Shown: positions 32,552 through 41,430 of the stretch, piece by piece | How the letters are laid out: every line of letters starts with the position of its first letter | How positions within the stretch are numbered: position 1 is the stretch's first letter | Assembly: GCF_900102905.1 (NCBI RefSeq) | Contig: NZ_FNFV01000005.1 | Span: 1 to 64,000 of the forward strand | Direction: 5' to 3' | Origin: Meinhardsimonia xiamenensis | GTDB lineage: Bacteria > Pseudomonadota > Alphaproteobacteria > Rhodobacterales > Rhodobacteraceae | Length of the DNA stretch: 64,000 nt | Program-made: the position numbers and the translations under genes | The notes under the pieces: generated by a model | Database searches by the model: none | Seen by the model: only the letters and a program-made list of their open reading frames with translations | What the model was told of the DNA's origin: nothing

Positions 32552-33351
32552 GCGGCGCGCCGGATTCGCTTTTCTCCCGCTGGTCGCGGCGCAAGTTGGC
32601 CGGACGGCGGCGCGCGGGCCATGCGGCGCCTGGCGGCGAGGGCGAGGGCGGCGAGGAGCGCCACGTGCCAGAGACCGCCACCGAGGCCACCACCGAGTCC
32701 GCCGCCAGGGCCGCCACCGGGGCCGCTGCGAAGCCCACCGCACCGGCGGCTGCCGAGCTGGCTCCGCCGGCTCCGGGCGATTCGGTGCAGGAGGGGGCGG
32801 CAGCGCGCGAGGTTCTCGAAAAGCTCGGGCTGCCCGATCCCGACACCCTCGGGCCCGGAGACGACTTTCGGGCCTTCATGGCGCGCGAGGTGCCGGCCTT
32901 CCTGCGGCGGCGCGCGCTGAGAAGGCTGTGGCGGCTCAATCCGGTGCTCGCCAACATCGACGGGCTCGTCGATCATGGCGAGGATTTTCACAGCCCCGAA
33001 TTCAGGCCGGCGGTCCTGACCACAGCCTATCAGGTGGGCAAGGGAATGATCCTTCAGGAGGCGCCGGCCCCGGAAGAGGTGTCGTCGCCGGTCGCTGATA
33101 CGGCGAATCGGTCAGTTGAGATGACCAGTTTTCCGCAGGCTGCGGCGGCGGATGAACACCCTGCGACGCGCGCGCCAGAGGCCGGGACGCGGCGCGCGGA
33201 GGAGAGTGCGCCGGATGACGATGGCGCCGCGCCCGTGGCCCGAGAGGCCGCGCAGGCCCGGCAGACAAGCGGGGCAGAGGCGCATTCGCGCCCGGAAGAT
33301 CGGCCGGCGCGGCTTCCGCGCCCGGCGCGCATGCGTTTCCGTCCGGCCTGA
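32548..33351 (+). CDS. DUF3306 domain protein
   Basis: 267 residues with a TTG start overlapping the DUF3305 stop (TTGA); GGAGGAG just upstream supports it. It begins MSGAPDSLFSRWSRRKL, a typical DUF3306 opening, followed by an Ala/Glu-rich linker to about residue 80. The conserved core is EKLGLPDPDTLGPGDDF, FMAREVPAFLRRRALRRLWR and NPVLANIDGLVDHGEDF. The C-terminal 90 residues are low complexity. It is always paired with DUF3305 in FDH regions and has no known activity. Confidence 0.85.
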   Translation: MSGAPDSLFSRWSRRKLAGRRRAGHAAPGGEGEGGEERHVPETATEATTESAARAATGAAAKPTAPAAAELAPPAPGDSVQEGAAAREVLEKLGLPDPDTLGPGDDFRAFMAREVPAFLRRRALRRLWRLNPVLANIDGLVDHGEDFHSPEFRPAVLTTAYQVGKGMILQEAPAPEEVSSPVADTANRSVEMTSFPQAAAADEHPATRAPEAGTRRAEESAPDDDGAAPVAREAAQARQTSGAEAHSRPEDRPARLPRPARMRFRPA

Positions 33352-33444
33352 GCGGGCAGCCTGAAGCGCGCGGTTGCGACAGATTGTCATTGCCCTGATG
33401 GCGTTGTTTGCGTAGCGTAAGGGTACGGAGGACGTTGAAAAGCA

Positions 33445-34065
33445 ATGGCAGACAATCCCGGTACCGCGGTGGTCGAAGACAGGGCGCTTCCCGAAGAGGA
33501 GCAGTTGCGCGCCGATCTCTATGGTCTTCTGGCGCGGCTTCTCTCCGCGCCGCCGGGGGCGAAGGAGCTTGGGGCGCTCAGGGCGCTCAAGGGCGACGAC
33601 AGCGCGCTTGGCCGTGCCGTCACCGCGCTCGGAAAGGTGGCCGCCGTCACCTCCGTCGAGGCGGCCGAGCGCGAATACAACCGCCTCTTCATCGGCGTCG
33701 GTCGCGGCGAGCTTCTGCCCTACGGGTCATATTATCTGACCGGTTTTCTCAACGAAAAGCCGCTTGCCGTGCTGCGCGAGCACATGGCCAAGCTGGGGAT
33801 TGCCCGCGTCGACAACGTGCACGAGCCCGAGGATCACATCGCCACGTTGTGCGAGATCATGGCCGGGCTCATCACCGGCGCCTTTGGGCGGCCCTTCTCG
33901 CTGGAGGATCAGGAAGCGTTCTTCAACACCCATCTGGCGCAGTGGGCGGGGCACTTCTTCACCGACCTGGAGGCGGCGGAGTCCTCGGTTCTCTACGCGC
34001 CGGTCGGTCGGATCGGGCAGGAATTCATGCGCATCGAAGTCGAGGCCTGGCGCATGGACGCGTGA
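33445..34065 (+). CDS. TorD/DmsD family molybdoenzyme chaperone
   Basis: 206 residues, mostly helical. Features of the TorD/NarJ/DmsD fold include RADLYGLLARLLSAPP at the start, AEREYNRLFIGVGRGELLPYGSYYL in the middle and the conserved HEPEDHIATLCEIMAGLI. Such chaperones bind the Tat signal of a molybdoenzyme and hold it until the cofactor is inserted. The likely client is the FDH alpha subunit encoded two genes downstream. A 93-bp gap separates it from DUF3306. Confidence 0.9.
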   Translation: MADNPGTAVVEDRALPEEEQLRADLYGLLARLLSAPPGAKELGALRALKGDDSALGRAVTALGKVAAVTSVEAAEREYNRLFIGVGRGELLPYGSYYLTGFLNEKPLAVLREHMAKLGIARVDNVHEPEDHIATLCEIMAGLITGAFGRPFSLEDQEAFFNTHLAQWAGHFFTDLEAAESSVLYAPVGRIGQEFMRIEVEAWRMDA

Positions 34066-34120
34066 GCGGCGCCGGCCCCGTGAGCTCTTGTGATCGGCAA
34101 TGCAGTGAAAGGGAGGAGCA

Positions 34121-34303
34121 ATGGAAGAGAGAAAGGCCGGAGCAAGCCGGCGCGATTTCCTCAAGCTCGCCGGGACGGGTGCGCCCGCGGCGGTGGCCGC
34201 AGCGGCACTTGCACCCGTGTCGGCCGAGGCGGAGGAGGCCACCGGCTCCATGCTCAGGGAAACCGAGCATGTGCGCAAGTATCTCGAAAGCGCCCGCTTC
34301 TGA
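34121..34303 (+). CDS. Formate dehydrogenase region Tat-target small protein
   Basis: 60 residues with a twin-arginine motif RRDFLK at 10-15, a hydrophobic stretch and an Ala-rich cleavage region ending SAEAEE. Only about 25 residues remain after the signal (TGSMLRETEHVRKYLESARF). GGGAGGAG precedes the ATG. I recognise it as the TIGR02811-type 'formate dehydrogenase region TAT target'. Its role is unknown; it may escort the FDH complex through the Tat pathway. Confidence 0.88.
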   Translation: MEERKAGASRRDFLKLAGTGAPAAVAAAALAPVSAEAEEATGSMLRETEHVRKYLESARF

Positions 34304-34441
34304 GTCCGCTTTCGGGAAGGCGAGACAGGGGAGGTTTGCGCGGCGCGTCGGATAGGGGCTGGGTGAGGCCCTGACCGAGCCGCGCGGACATGAGGTCCAC
34401 GGGCAGGCGCGATTTCGGGCGGCCCGAGAGGAGACAGACAG

Positions 34442-37336
34442 ATGCTCAGGAAAAAGACGAACGGGGTAGCGAGAAGCCCCCGGGGCGGATCGATCCTTCA
34501 GGCGGCCGCCTCGAAGAAGGTTGATCGCCGCACGTTTCTGCGCGGCTCGGGGCTCGCCATCGGCGGGCTCGCCGCGCTGGCCACCACCGCCGGGCGGGTG
34601 ACCCGCGCCGAGGCGCAGGTGGCCAACCCAGGCAAGCTGGAAATCAAGAAGACCGTCTGCACCCACTGCTCGGTGGGCTGCACGGTGCTCGCCGAGGTGC
34701 GCGACGGCGTCTGGGTCGGGCAGGAGCCCGGCTGGGACAGCCCCTTCAACCTCGGGGCCCATTGCGCCAAGGGCGCCTCGGTGCGCGAGCATGCCCATGG
34801 CGAGCGCCGCCTGAAGTACCCGATGAAGCTCGTCGGCGGCGAGTGGAAGCGCATCAGCTGGGAAGACGCCATCAACGAGATCGGCGACAAGATGCTGGAG
34901 ATCCGCGAGACCAGCGGGCCTGACAGCGTCTACTGGCTGGGCTCGGCCAAGCATAACAACGAGCAGGCCTATCTGTTCCGCAAGTTCGCCGCCTACTGGG
35001 GCACGAACAACGTCGACCACCAGGCGCGGATCTGCCACTCCACCACGGTTGCGGGGGTTGCCAACACATGGGGCTACGGCGCCATGACCAACTCCTACAA
35101 CGACATCCACAACTCCCGCGCCATTTTCCTCATCGGCGGCAACCCCGCCGAGGCGCACCCGGTGTCGCTTCTGCACATCCTGCGCGCCAAGGAGCAGAAC
35201 AACGCGCCGCTGATCGTCTGCGATCCGCGCTTCACCCGCACCGCGGCGCACGCCGATGAATATGTGCGCTTCCGCCCCGGCACCGATGTGGCGCTGATCT
35301 GGGGCATCCTCTGGCACATCTTCGAGAACGGCTGGGAGGACAAGGAGTTCATCCGCACCCGCGTGTGGGGGATGGACCAGATCCGCGAGGAGGTCGCCAA
35401 GTGGACGCCCGAGGAGACCGAGCGGGTCACCGGCGTGCCCGGCAGCCAGCTCGAGCGCGTCGCGCGCACGCTCGTCAACAACAAGCCCGGCACGGTGATC
35501 TGGTGCATGGGCGGCACGCAGCACACCAACGGCAACAACAACACCCGTGCCTACTGCATCCTGCAACTGGCGCTGGGCAACATGGGCGTGGCCGGCGGCG
35601 GCACCAACATCTTCCGCGGCCATGACAACGTGCAGGGCGCGACCGACCTTGGCGTGCTCAGCCACGACCTGCCCGGCTACTATGGCCTTTCGGACGGCGC
35701 CTGGGCGCACTGGGCGCGTGTCTGGGAGGAGGACCTCGACTGGCTGAAGTCGCGGTTCGCCTCGGATGAGATGCGCACCTCGAGCGGCATTCCTGTGAGC
35801 CGTTGGATCGACGGTGTGCTCGAAGCCAAGGAGAACATCGACCAGCCCGACAACGTCCGCGCCATGGTGTTCTGGGGGCACGCGCCCAACTCGCAGACGC
35901 GCCTGCCGGAAATGAAGAAGGCGATGGAGAAGCTGGACCTGCTGGTCGTGGTCGATCCATACCCGACGATGTCGGCGGTGATGCACGACCGCACCGACGG
36001 GATGTATCTGCTGCCCGCGTCCACGCAGTTCGAGACCTACGGTTCGGTCACCGCGTCGAACCGCTCGATCCAGTGGCGCGAGAAGGTGGTCGATCCGCTC
36101 TTCGAGAGCCGGCCGGACCACATCATCCTCGCCATGTTCGCGCAGAAGTTCGGCTTCGCCGACCGGCTGTTCCGCAACATCGAGGTGCAGGACACGAAGT
36201 GGGGTCCCGAGCCGCTGATCGAGGACATCACCCGCGAGTTCAACCGCGGCATGTGGACGATCGGCTACACCGGCCAGAGCCCGGAACGGCTGAAGAAGCA
36301 CATGGCCTATCAGCACACCTTCGACCGCACCACGCTGCAGGCGGTCGGCGGGCCGTGCGACGGCGAGTACTACGGTCTGCCGTGGCCGTGCTGGGGCACG
36401 CCGGAGATGGGGCATCCCGGCACGCCGATCCTCTATGACATGTCCAAGCCCGTCTCCAAGGGCGGCCTCACGTTCCGCGCCCGCTTCGGCGTGGAGCGCA
36501 ACGGCGAGAACCTGCTCGCCGAGGGCGTCTACTCGGTCGGCTCCGACATTCAGGACGGCTACCCCGAATTCACCATGCAGATGCTGATGGATCTGGGATG
36601 GGATTCGGAGCTGACGCCGGAGGAGCGCGCCACCATCGAGAAGGTCGCGGGCTCGCCCGACAAGATCGGCTCGGTCAACTGGAAGACCGACCTTTCGGGC
36701 GGTATCCAGAGGGTGGCCATCGCCCATGAATGCGCACCGTTCGGCAACGCCAAGGCGCGCGCGGTTGTGTGGACCTTCCCCGACCCGGTGCCGCTGCACC
36801 GCGAGCCGCTCTACACGCCGCGGCGCGATCTGGTGGCGGACTACCCGACCTACGAGGACCGCAAGTTCTACCGCCTGCCGACGCTCTATGCGTCGATCCA
36901 GAAGCAGGACTTCTCGAAGGACTTCCCGCTCATCCTCACCTCCGGCCGTCTGGTCGAATACGAGGGCGGCGGCGACGAGACGCGGTCGAACCCGTGGCTC
37001 GCCGAGCTGCAGCAGGACATGTTCGTCGAGATCAACCCGCGTGACGCCAACAACCTCGGCGTGCGCGACGGGGAGATGGTCTGGGTCGAGGGCCCCGAGG
37101 GCGGCAAGGTGAAGGTCATGGCCATGGTCACCCGGCGGGTTGGCGAAGGGGTGGTCTTCATGCCCTTCCACTTCGGTGGCTGGTTCCAGGGCGAGGATCG
37201 CCGTCACAAGTATCCCAAGGGCGCTGATCCTTACGTGCTCGGGGAAGCTTCGAACACCGCACAGACCTACGGCTACGACTCGGTCACCCAGATGCAGGAG
37301 ACCAAGACGACGCTGTGCAAGGTCTATGCGGCCTGA
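34442..37336 (+). CDS. fdhA: Formate dehydrogenase catalytic alpha subunit (Cys-type, Tat-exported)
   Basis: 964 residues. The Tat motif RRTFLR at 29-34 indicates periplasmic export. A [4Fe-4S] cluster is bound by Cys73, Cys76, Cys80 and Cys108. The active-site pair is Cys198-His199 in DHQARICHSTTVAG, where E. coli FDH-N has selenocysteine, so this is the selenium-free type. GNNNTRAYCILQLALGN and the C-terminal ILTSGRLVEYEGGGDETRSNP are typical molybdopterin-binding regions. The tungstate transporter downstream suggests that tungsten may be the metal. A GAGGAG ribosome site precedes the ATG. Confidence 0.94.
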   Translation: MLRKKTNGVARSPRGGSILQAAASKKVDRRTFLRGSGLAIGGLAALATTAGRVTRAEAQVANPGKLEIKKTVCTHCSVGCTVLAEVRDGVWVGQEPGWDSPFNLGAHCAKGASVREHAHGERRLKYPMKLVGGEWKRISWEDAINEIGDKMLEIRETSGPDSVYWLGSAKHNNEQAYLFRKFAAYWGTNNVDHQARICHSTTVAGVANTWGYGAMTNSYNDIHNSRAIFLIGGNPAEAHPVSLLHILRAKEQNNAPLIVCDPRFTRTAAHADEYVRFRPGTDVALIWGILWHIFENGWEDKEFIRTRVWGMDQIREEVAKWTPEETERVTGVPGSQLERVARTLVNNKPGTVIWCMGGTQHTNGNNNTRAYCILQLALGNMGVAGGGTNIFRGHDNVQGATDLGVLSHDLPGYYGLSDGAWAHWARVWEEDLDWLKSRFASDEMRTSSGIPVSRWIDGVLEAKENIDQPDNVRAMVFWGHAPNSQTRLPEMKKAMEKLDLLVVVDPYPTMSAVMHDRTDGMYLLPASTQFETYGSVTASNRSIQWREKVVDPLFESRPDHIILAMFAQKFGFADRLFRNIEVQDTKWGPEPLIEDITREFNRGMWTIGYTGQSPERLKKHMAYQHTFDRTTLQAVGGPCDGEYYGLPWPCWGTPEMGHPGTPILYDMSKPVSKGGLTFRARFGVERNGENLLAEGVYSVGSDIQDGYPEFTMQMLMDLGWDSELTPEERATIEKVAGSPDKIGSVNWKTDLSGGIQRVAIAHECAPFGNAKARAVVWTFPDPVPLHREPLYTPRRDLVADYPTYEDRKFYRLPTLYASIQKQDFSKDFPLILTSGRLVEYEGGGDETRSNPWLAELQQDMFVEINPRDANNLGVRDGEMVWVEGPEGGKVKVMAMVTRRVGEGVVFMPFHFGGWFQGEDRRHKYPKGADPYVLGEASNTAQTYGYDSVTQMQETKTTLCKVYAA

Positions 37337-37350
37337 GGGAGGAATGACGA

Positions 37351-37944
37351 ATGGCTAGGGTAAAGTTCCTCGTCGACGCGGAGCGCTGCATCGAGTGCAA
37401 CGCCTGCGTGACGGCCTGCAAGAACGAGCACGAGGTGCCCTGGGGCATCAACCGCCGCCGCGTCGTCACCATCAATGACGGCGTGCCGGGCGAGCGGACG
37501 ATCTCGGTGGCCTGCATGCACTGCTCGGATGCGCCGTGCATGGCGGTCTGTCCGGTGGACTGTTTCTACCAGACGGCCGACGGCATCGTGCTGCATTCGA
37601 AGGATCTGTGCATCGGCTGCGGCTACTGCTTCTATGCGTGCCCCTTCGGCGCGCCGCAGTATCCGCAGGCGGGCGCCTTCGGCTCGCGCGGCAAGATGGA
37701 CAAGTGCACCTTCTGTGCCGGCGGTCCCGAACCGGACAACTCCACCGAGGAGTTCGTCAAGTACGGCCGCAACCGGATCGCCGAGGGCAAGCTGCCCATC
37801 TGCGCGGAGATGTGCGCCACCAAGGCGCTTCTGGCCGGCGACGGCGACGTCGTCTCCAACATCTACCGCGAGCGCGTCGTGGCGCGCGGCTTCGGCTCCG
37901 GCGCCTGGGGCTGGGGCACCGCCTACGAGCAGAAGGGCGGCTGA
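37351..37944 (+). CDS. fdh3B: Formate dehydrogenase beta subunit (FDH3-type iron-sulfur protein)
   Basis: 197 residues binding four [4Fe-4S] clusters. Cys groups are at 13/16/19/23, 55/58/63/67, 87/90/93/97 and 119/122/151/155, the pattern of the NrfC/HybA-like electron-transfer subunits. It lacks the C-terminal membrane anchor of E. coli FdnH. It has no Tat signal of its own and would be exported together with the alpha subunit. It starts 14 bases after fdhA, with GGGAGGAATG as ribosome site. Confidence 0.93.
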   Translation: MARVKFLVDAERCIECNACVTACKNEHEVPWGINRRRVVTINDGVPGERTISVACMHCSDAPCMAVCPVDCFYQTADGIVLHSKDLCIGCGYCFYACPFGAPQYPQAGAFGSRGKMDKCTFCAGGPEPDNSTEEFVKYGRNRIAEGKLPICAEMCATKALLAGDGDVVSNIYRERVVARGFGSGAWGWGTAYEQKGG

Positions 37945-37963
37945 GAAGGCTGAAGAGACGGCA

Positions 37964-37991
37964 GACGCCCTGGCCTCCGAGCCGGGGCGTC
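37964..37991 (+). promoter_or_regulatory. Hairpin between FDH beta and gamma genes
   Basis: GACGCCCTGG and CCGGGGCGTC pair over ten positions (one G-U) with an 8-base loop, starting 19 bases after the beta stop. No T-run follows, and the 187-bp gap to the gamma gene has no other visible feature. It may be an mRNA stabiliser or a partial terminator that lowers gamma expression. Confidence 0.4.
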
Positions 37992-38131
37992 TCCCCGCCT
38001 GCGTCCGGTGTCCCCTCCTCCGGCCGCGCGCGTCCGTCGAACGGCGGGGGAATTTCCGGCTCGGGCGGCGCCCGTCGCATGGCTCGCCCGGCTCGGCACA
38101 TCGGCTCAGCATGGCAAACGGGAGACGACCG

Positions 38132-39274
38132 ATGCGCATGATCCGTCTGGTCATGACGGGAATTGTTGCCGCCCTGCTCTGGGCGGGCGCCGCCCCGGCG
38201 CAGGATGGCAGCGCCGCCGCCGAGGACGGAGCGGAAGAAAGCCACATCCAGACTCTCGAGGACATCCTCAAGCGCCAGCAGGGGCTCGACCTTCAGCGCT
38301 TGAAGGAAGATCTGCTGCGCCGGCCGCCGCCGCCGCGCGAGGCGCCCCTGCCGCCGGAGCTCGCGGTTCTGGGAGGGCAGTCCGACTCCGACATCTGGCG
38401 GGCCATCAAGGGGGGGCTGCAGGCAAGCCCCGCATCCGACACCGCCAGCGGCTGGCTCATGCAGACCTTCGGCGAGGACTGGCGGCACTTCCGGCGCGAG
38501 GTGATCCTTAAGTACACGCCATGGATCCTCGGCGGCGTGCTCGCGCTGATCCTCGCCTTCTACCTCATCCGCGGGCGCATCCCGATCGAGGGCGGCCGTT
38601 CGGGGCGCTGGATTCCGCGATTTTCGCTGTCGCATCGCGTGGTGCACTGGTGCCTGGCCGTGACCTTCATCATCATGGGAGTCACCGGCCTGTTCATCAT
38701 GCTGGGCCGGCCGCTCCTGCTGCCGCTCATCGGCAAGGAAATTCACGCCGCGCTCCTCAATGCCGCGCTGCGCATCCACAACCTGCTCGGGCCGGTGTTC
38801 ATCGTCGCTCTCGTGGCCATGGTGATCCGCTTCATGCGGGGCAACTTCTTCTCGCGCGTCGATCTGCAATGGCTGCTCAAGGGGGGCGGGCTCTTCGGCG
38901 GACATGCGCACTCGCACTTCTATAATTTCGGCGAGAAGACCTGGTACTGGGTGGTTGTGTTCGTCGGGCTTGGCATGGCCGCGACGGGTACGCTGTTGCT
39001 GTTTCCCTGGCTTGCGGAGGATCTGCGTTGGCTGCAGCTCTCCACGGTGCTGCACGGCATCGGCGCCGTGCTGATGATCTCCTTTGCGCTCGGTCACATG
39101 TATGTGGGCTCCATCGGCATCGAGGGGGCGCTCGACGGCATGGTGCGCGGCGAGGTGGACGAGAACTGGGCCAGGGAACATCACGACCTGTGGTATGAGG
39201 AGGTGACCGGCAAGAAGGCCGGACACGCCGAGGATGCGGACGCAAGCGGGTCGCTGGCAAAGGGCACGTCCTGA
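38132..39274 (+). CDS. fdhC: Formate dehydrogenase gamma subunit (cytochrome b)
   Basis: 380 residues. An N-terminal signal peptide (to about residue 23, APAQDG) is followed by a periplasmic region with HIQTLEDILKRQQGLD. The membrane part has about five helices: YTPWILGGVLALILAFYLI, then the cytochrome b part with FSLSHRVVHWCLAVTF, LRIHNLLGPVFIVALV, TWYWVVVFVGLGMAATGTLL and LHGIGAVLMISFALGHMYVG, whose His residues are candidate heme ligands. It would anchor the enzyme and pass electrons to quinone. The ATG at 38132 has GGGAG seven bases upstream. Confidence 0.9.
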   Translation: MRMIRLVMTGIVAALLWAGAAPAQDGSAAAEDGAEESHIQTLEDILKRQQGLDLQRLKEDLLRRPPPPREAPLPPELAVLGGQSDSDIWRAIKGGLQASPASDTASGWLMQTFGEDWRHFRREVILKYTPWILGGVLALILAFYLIRGRIPIEGGRSGRWIPRFSLSHRVVHWCLAVTFIIMGVTGLFIMLGRPLLLPLIGKEIHAALLNAALRIHNLLGPVFIVALVAMVIRFMRGNFFSRVDLQWLLKGGGLFGGHAHSHFYNFGEKTWYWVVVFVGLGMAATGTLLLFPWLAEDLRWLQLSTVLHGIGAVLMISFALGHMYVGSIGIEGALDGMVRGEVDENWAREHHDLWYEEVTGKKAGHAEDADASGSLAKGTS

Positions 39275-39335
39275 TCGGACCCGCCGGGTCAGGGTCCGGC
39301 GGGGGAGGGTCCGGCGGCACGGTCCGCGGCCGCTT

Positions 39336-40646
39336 GTGCGGGTGGCCTCGGCCCTCCTCGCCGGGCTCTGGGCCGCCGCCCTCCTTGCCGCCGCCGATGC
39401 GCAGGCGAACGGCTTTGCCTCGCTGGAGGGGCACGGCGGGCCGGTGATGGCGGTGGACATCTCCGAGGATGGCGCCCGCGCGCTCACCGGCAGCTTCGAC
39501 AATTCCGTGGGGCTGTGGGATGCGGAGCGCGCGGCGCCGATCCGCTGGCTTGACGGACACGAGGCGGCGGTCAAGGCCGTGCGCTTCATCGATGCGCGCC
39601 GCGCGGTGTCGGGCGGCGACGACATGACCGCGCGCATCTGGGATCTCGAGACGGGCGAAGCGCTGCATGTGCTCGAGGGCCACACCGGCGTGGTGGAGGC
39701 CGTCGCCGTCTCGCCTGACCGCCGGCTTGTCGCCACCGCGAGCCGCGACCGGCGCGTGGGGCTGTGGGATGTCGAGAGCGGCGCGCATCTGGGCTGGCTC
39801 GAGGGGCACGGCGGGCCGGTCAATGACGTCGCCTTCGCGGATGGGCTGATCTTCACCGCCGCGGCGGACGGCACCATCCGCAGCTGGGATCCCGCGACGC
39901 GCCAGATGAAGCGCATCATGCTGCGCCACGGCTTCGGCGTCACCGCCGTGCTTGTCGATCCCGCGCGCGGCTGGCTTGTCTACGGCGCGCAGGATGGCGG
40001 CACCAGGGTGATCGACCTTGCCACCGATGCGCTCCTCGCCGATCTGACCGCCGACCGCCGCCCGGTGCTGGCGCTTGCCGAAAGCCCCGATGCCGGCCAG
40101 CTCGCCATCGGCGACGGGCAGGGCCACATCATGGTGGTGAACACGGCCGACTGGTCGGTCGTCAGCGACTTCCGCGCCGCCCTGAGGGGGCCGATCTGGG
40201 CTCTCGCGTGGGATGGCGCGGGCACCCGGCTTCTGGCCGGAGGCATCGCCGACAGCGCCCATTTCTGGCCGGTGGGCGCGAAAGCCGCGGGCCCGCTCAT
40301 GGACGCGCGCAACCGCCCGTTCCTGCGCGATCCGGCCACCATGTCGAATGGCGAGCGCCAGTTTCAGCGGAAATGCTCCATCTGCCACGCGCTCACCGAA
40401 GACGGCGTGCGCCGCGCCGGCCCCAGCCTTGCCGGCATCTTCGGGCGCAAGGCCGGGACGTGGCCGGGCTATGTCTATTCCGATGCGGTGGCGCGCTCGA
40501 GCATTGTCTGGAGCGAGGAGACCATCGACGCGCTGTTCGCGATCGGGCCCGAGCACTATATCCCCGGCACGAAGATGCCTGCCCAGCGCATCACCGACCC
40601 GCAGGACCGTGCCGATCTGATCGCCTTCCTGCGCGACAACAGCTGA
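39336..40646 (+). CDS. WD40 beta-propeller fused to cytochrome c
   Basis: About 436 residues with a GTG start chosen so that the signal peptide (VASALLAGLWAAALLAAADAQA) is N-terminal; the frame is open further upstream and the start is uncertain. Residues about 28-330 hold at least six WD40-type repeats (LEGHGGPVMAVDIS, GHEAAVKAVRF, LEGHTGVVEAVAVS and others). The C-terminal domain is a class I cytochrome c with Cys347, Cys350, His351 (CSICH) and a likely axial Met in GTKMPAQ. It is periplasmic, and may dock with the FDH complex or a partner. Confidence 0.82.
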   Translation: MRVASALLAGLWAAALLAAADAQANGFASLEGHGGPVMAVDISEDGARALTGSFDNSVGLWDAERAAPIRWLDGHEAAVKAVRFIDARRAVSGGDDMTARIWDLETGEALHVLEGHTGVVEAVAVSPDRRLVATASRDRRVGLWDVESGAHLGWLEGHGGPVNDVAFADGLIFTAAADGTIRSWDPATRQMKRIMLRHGFGVTAVLVDPARGWLVYGAQDGGTRVIDLATDALLADLTADRRPVLALAESPDAGQLAIGDGQGHIMVVNTADWSVVSDFRAALRGPIWALAWDGAGTRLLAGGIADSAHFWPVGAKAAGPLMDARNRPFLRDPATMSNGERQFQRKCSICHALTEDGVRRAGPSLAGIFGRKAGTWPGYVYSDAVARSSIVWSEETIDALFAIGPEHYIPGTKMPAQRITDPQDRADLIAFLRDNS

Positions 40647-40725
40647 GGATGCGGGGCGGGGCACAGTGGTTGCAGCCGGTCATGGGCTGTGAAAAGCTCC
40701 GCGCGAACAGGGAGTTGCCGCAAGA

Positions 40726-41430
40726 ATGTGGGAAATCTGGCAGGGGATCATCGCCGCCGCCCGATTGCTGGTCACGCTCGATGCGGACCTCGTCGAGATC
40801 ACCCTGCGCTCGCTTCAGGTAACGCTGACGGCGGTGGCCATCGGCTCGGCCATCGCCCTGCCCTTGGGCGCCTGGCTCGCGGTGCAGCGCTTTCGCTGGC
40901 GCCGCGCGGTGATCGCCACGCTGAATGCGCTGATGGGCCTGCCGCCGGTGGTGGTGGGGCTCGTTGTCTATCTGCTTCTGTCGCGCTCGGGGCCTTTCGG
41001 GGCGCTCGGGCTCATCTTCACGCCAACCGCCATGATCATCGCGCAGGTGATCATCGTGGTCCCGCTCATCGCCTCCATCGCGCATCAGGCCATTCGCGAG
41101 CTGTGGTCGGACTATCACGACCTCCTGCTCTCGCTCGGCGCCTCCAAGCGCCAGCGCATCGCCACGCTGATCTGGGATGCCCGCCGCGCGCTTCTGACCG
41201 CCGGGCTCGCTGGCTTCGGCCGCGCCATCGGCGAGGTCGGCGCGATCATGATCGTGGGCGGCAACATCGACCACGCCACGCGGGTTCTGACCACCGCCAT
41301 TGCGCTCGAGACCTCCAAGGGCGATTTCGCGCTCGCGCTGGGGCTCGGCTTCGTGCTGATCGGGCTGGCGCTACTGGTGAACTATGCCATCCACGCGCTC
41401 TCGCGCACCGAGCGGGAGGGCCGCTGGTGA
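40726..41430 (+). CDS. tupB: Tungstate ABC transporter permease TupB
   Basis: 234 residues with five to six membrane helices. The EAA-type loop GASKRQRIATLIWDARRALL followed by GFGRAIGEVGAIMIVGGNID is typical of the TupB/ModB group. The next two genes encode its ATPase and binding protein. TupABC imports tungstate with very high affinity, and its location after FDH genes links the transported metal to that enzyme. The stop overlaps the tupC start (GTGA). Confidence 0.9.
   Translation: MWEIWQGIIAAARLLVTLDADLVEITLRSLQVTLTAVAIGSAIALPLGAWLAVQRFRWRRAVIATLNALMGLPPVVVGLVVYLLLSRSGPFGALGLIFTPTAMIIAQVIIVVPLIASIAHQAIRELWSDYHDLLLSLGASKRQRIATLIWDARRALLTAGLAGFGRAIGEVGAIMIVGGNIDHATRVLTTAIALETSKGDFALALGLGFVLIGLALLVNYAIHALSRTEREGRW

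Noticed and set aside
33352-33444. Possible FNR box upstream of the TorD-like gene (GACA-GAT-TGTC)
   Set aside because: It does not fit TTGAT-N4-ATCAA; the short repeat is not convincing.
34025-37207. A 1060-codon open frame on the minus strand opposite the FDH alpha gene
   Set aside because: It mirrors the codons of fdhA in very GC-rich DNA, has no recognisable domain, and the plus-strand gene has full family motifs.
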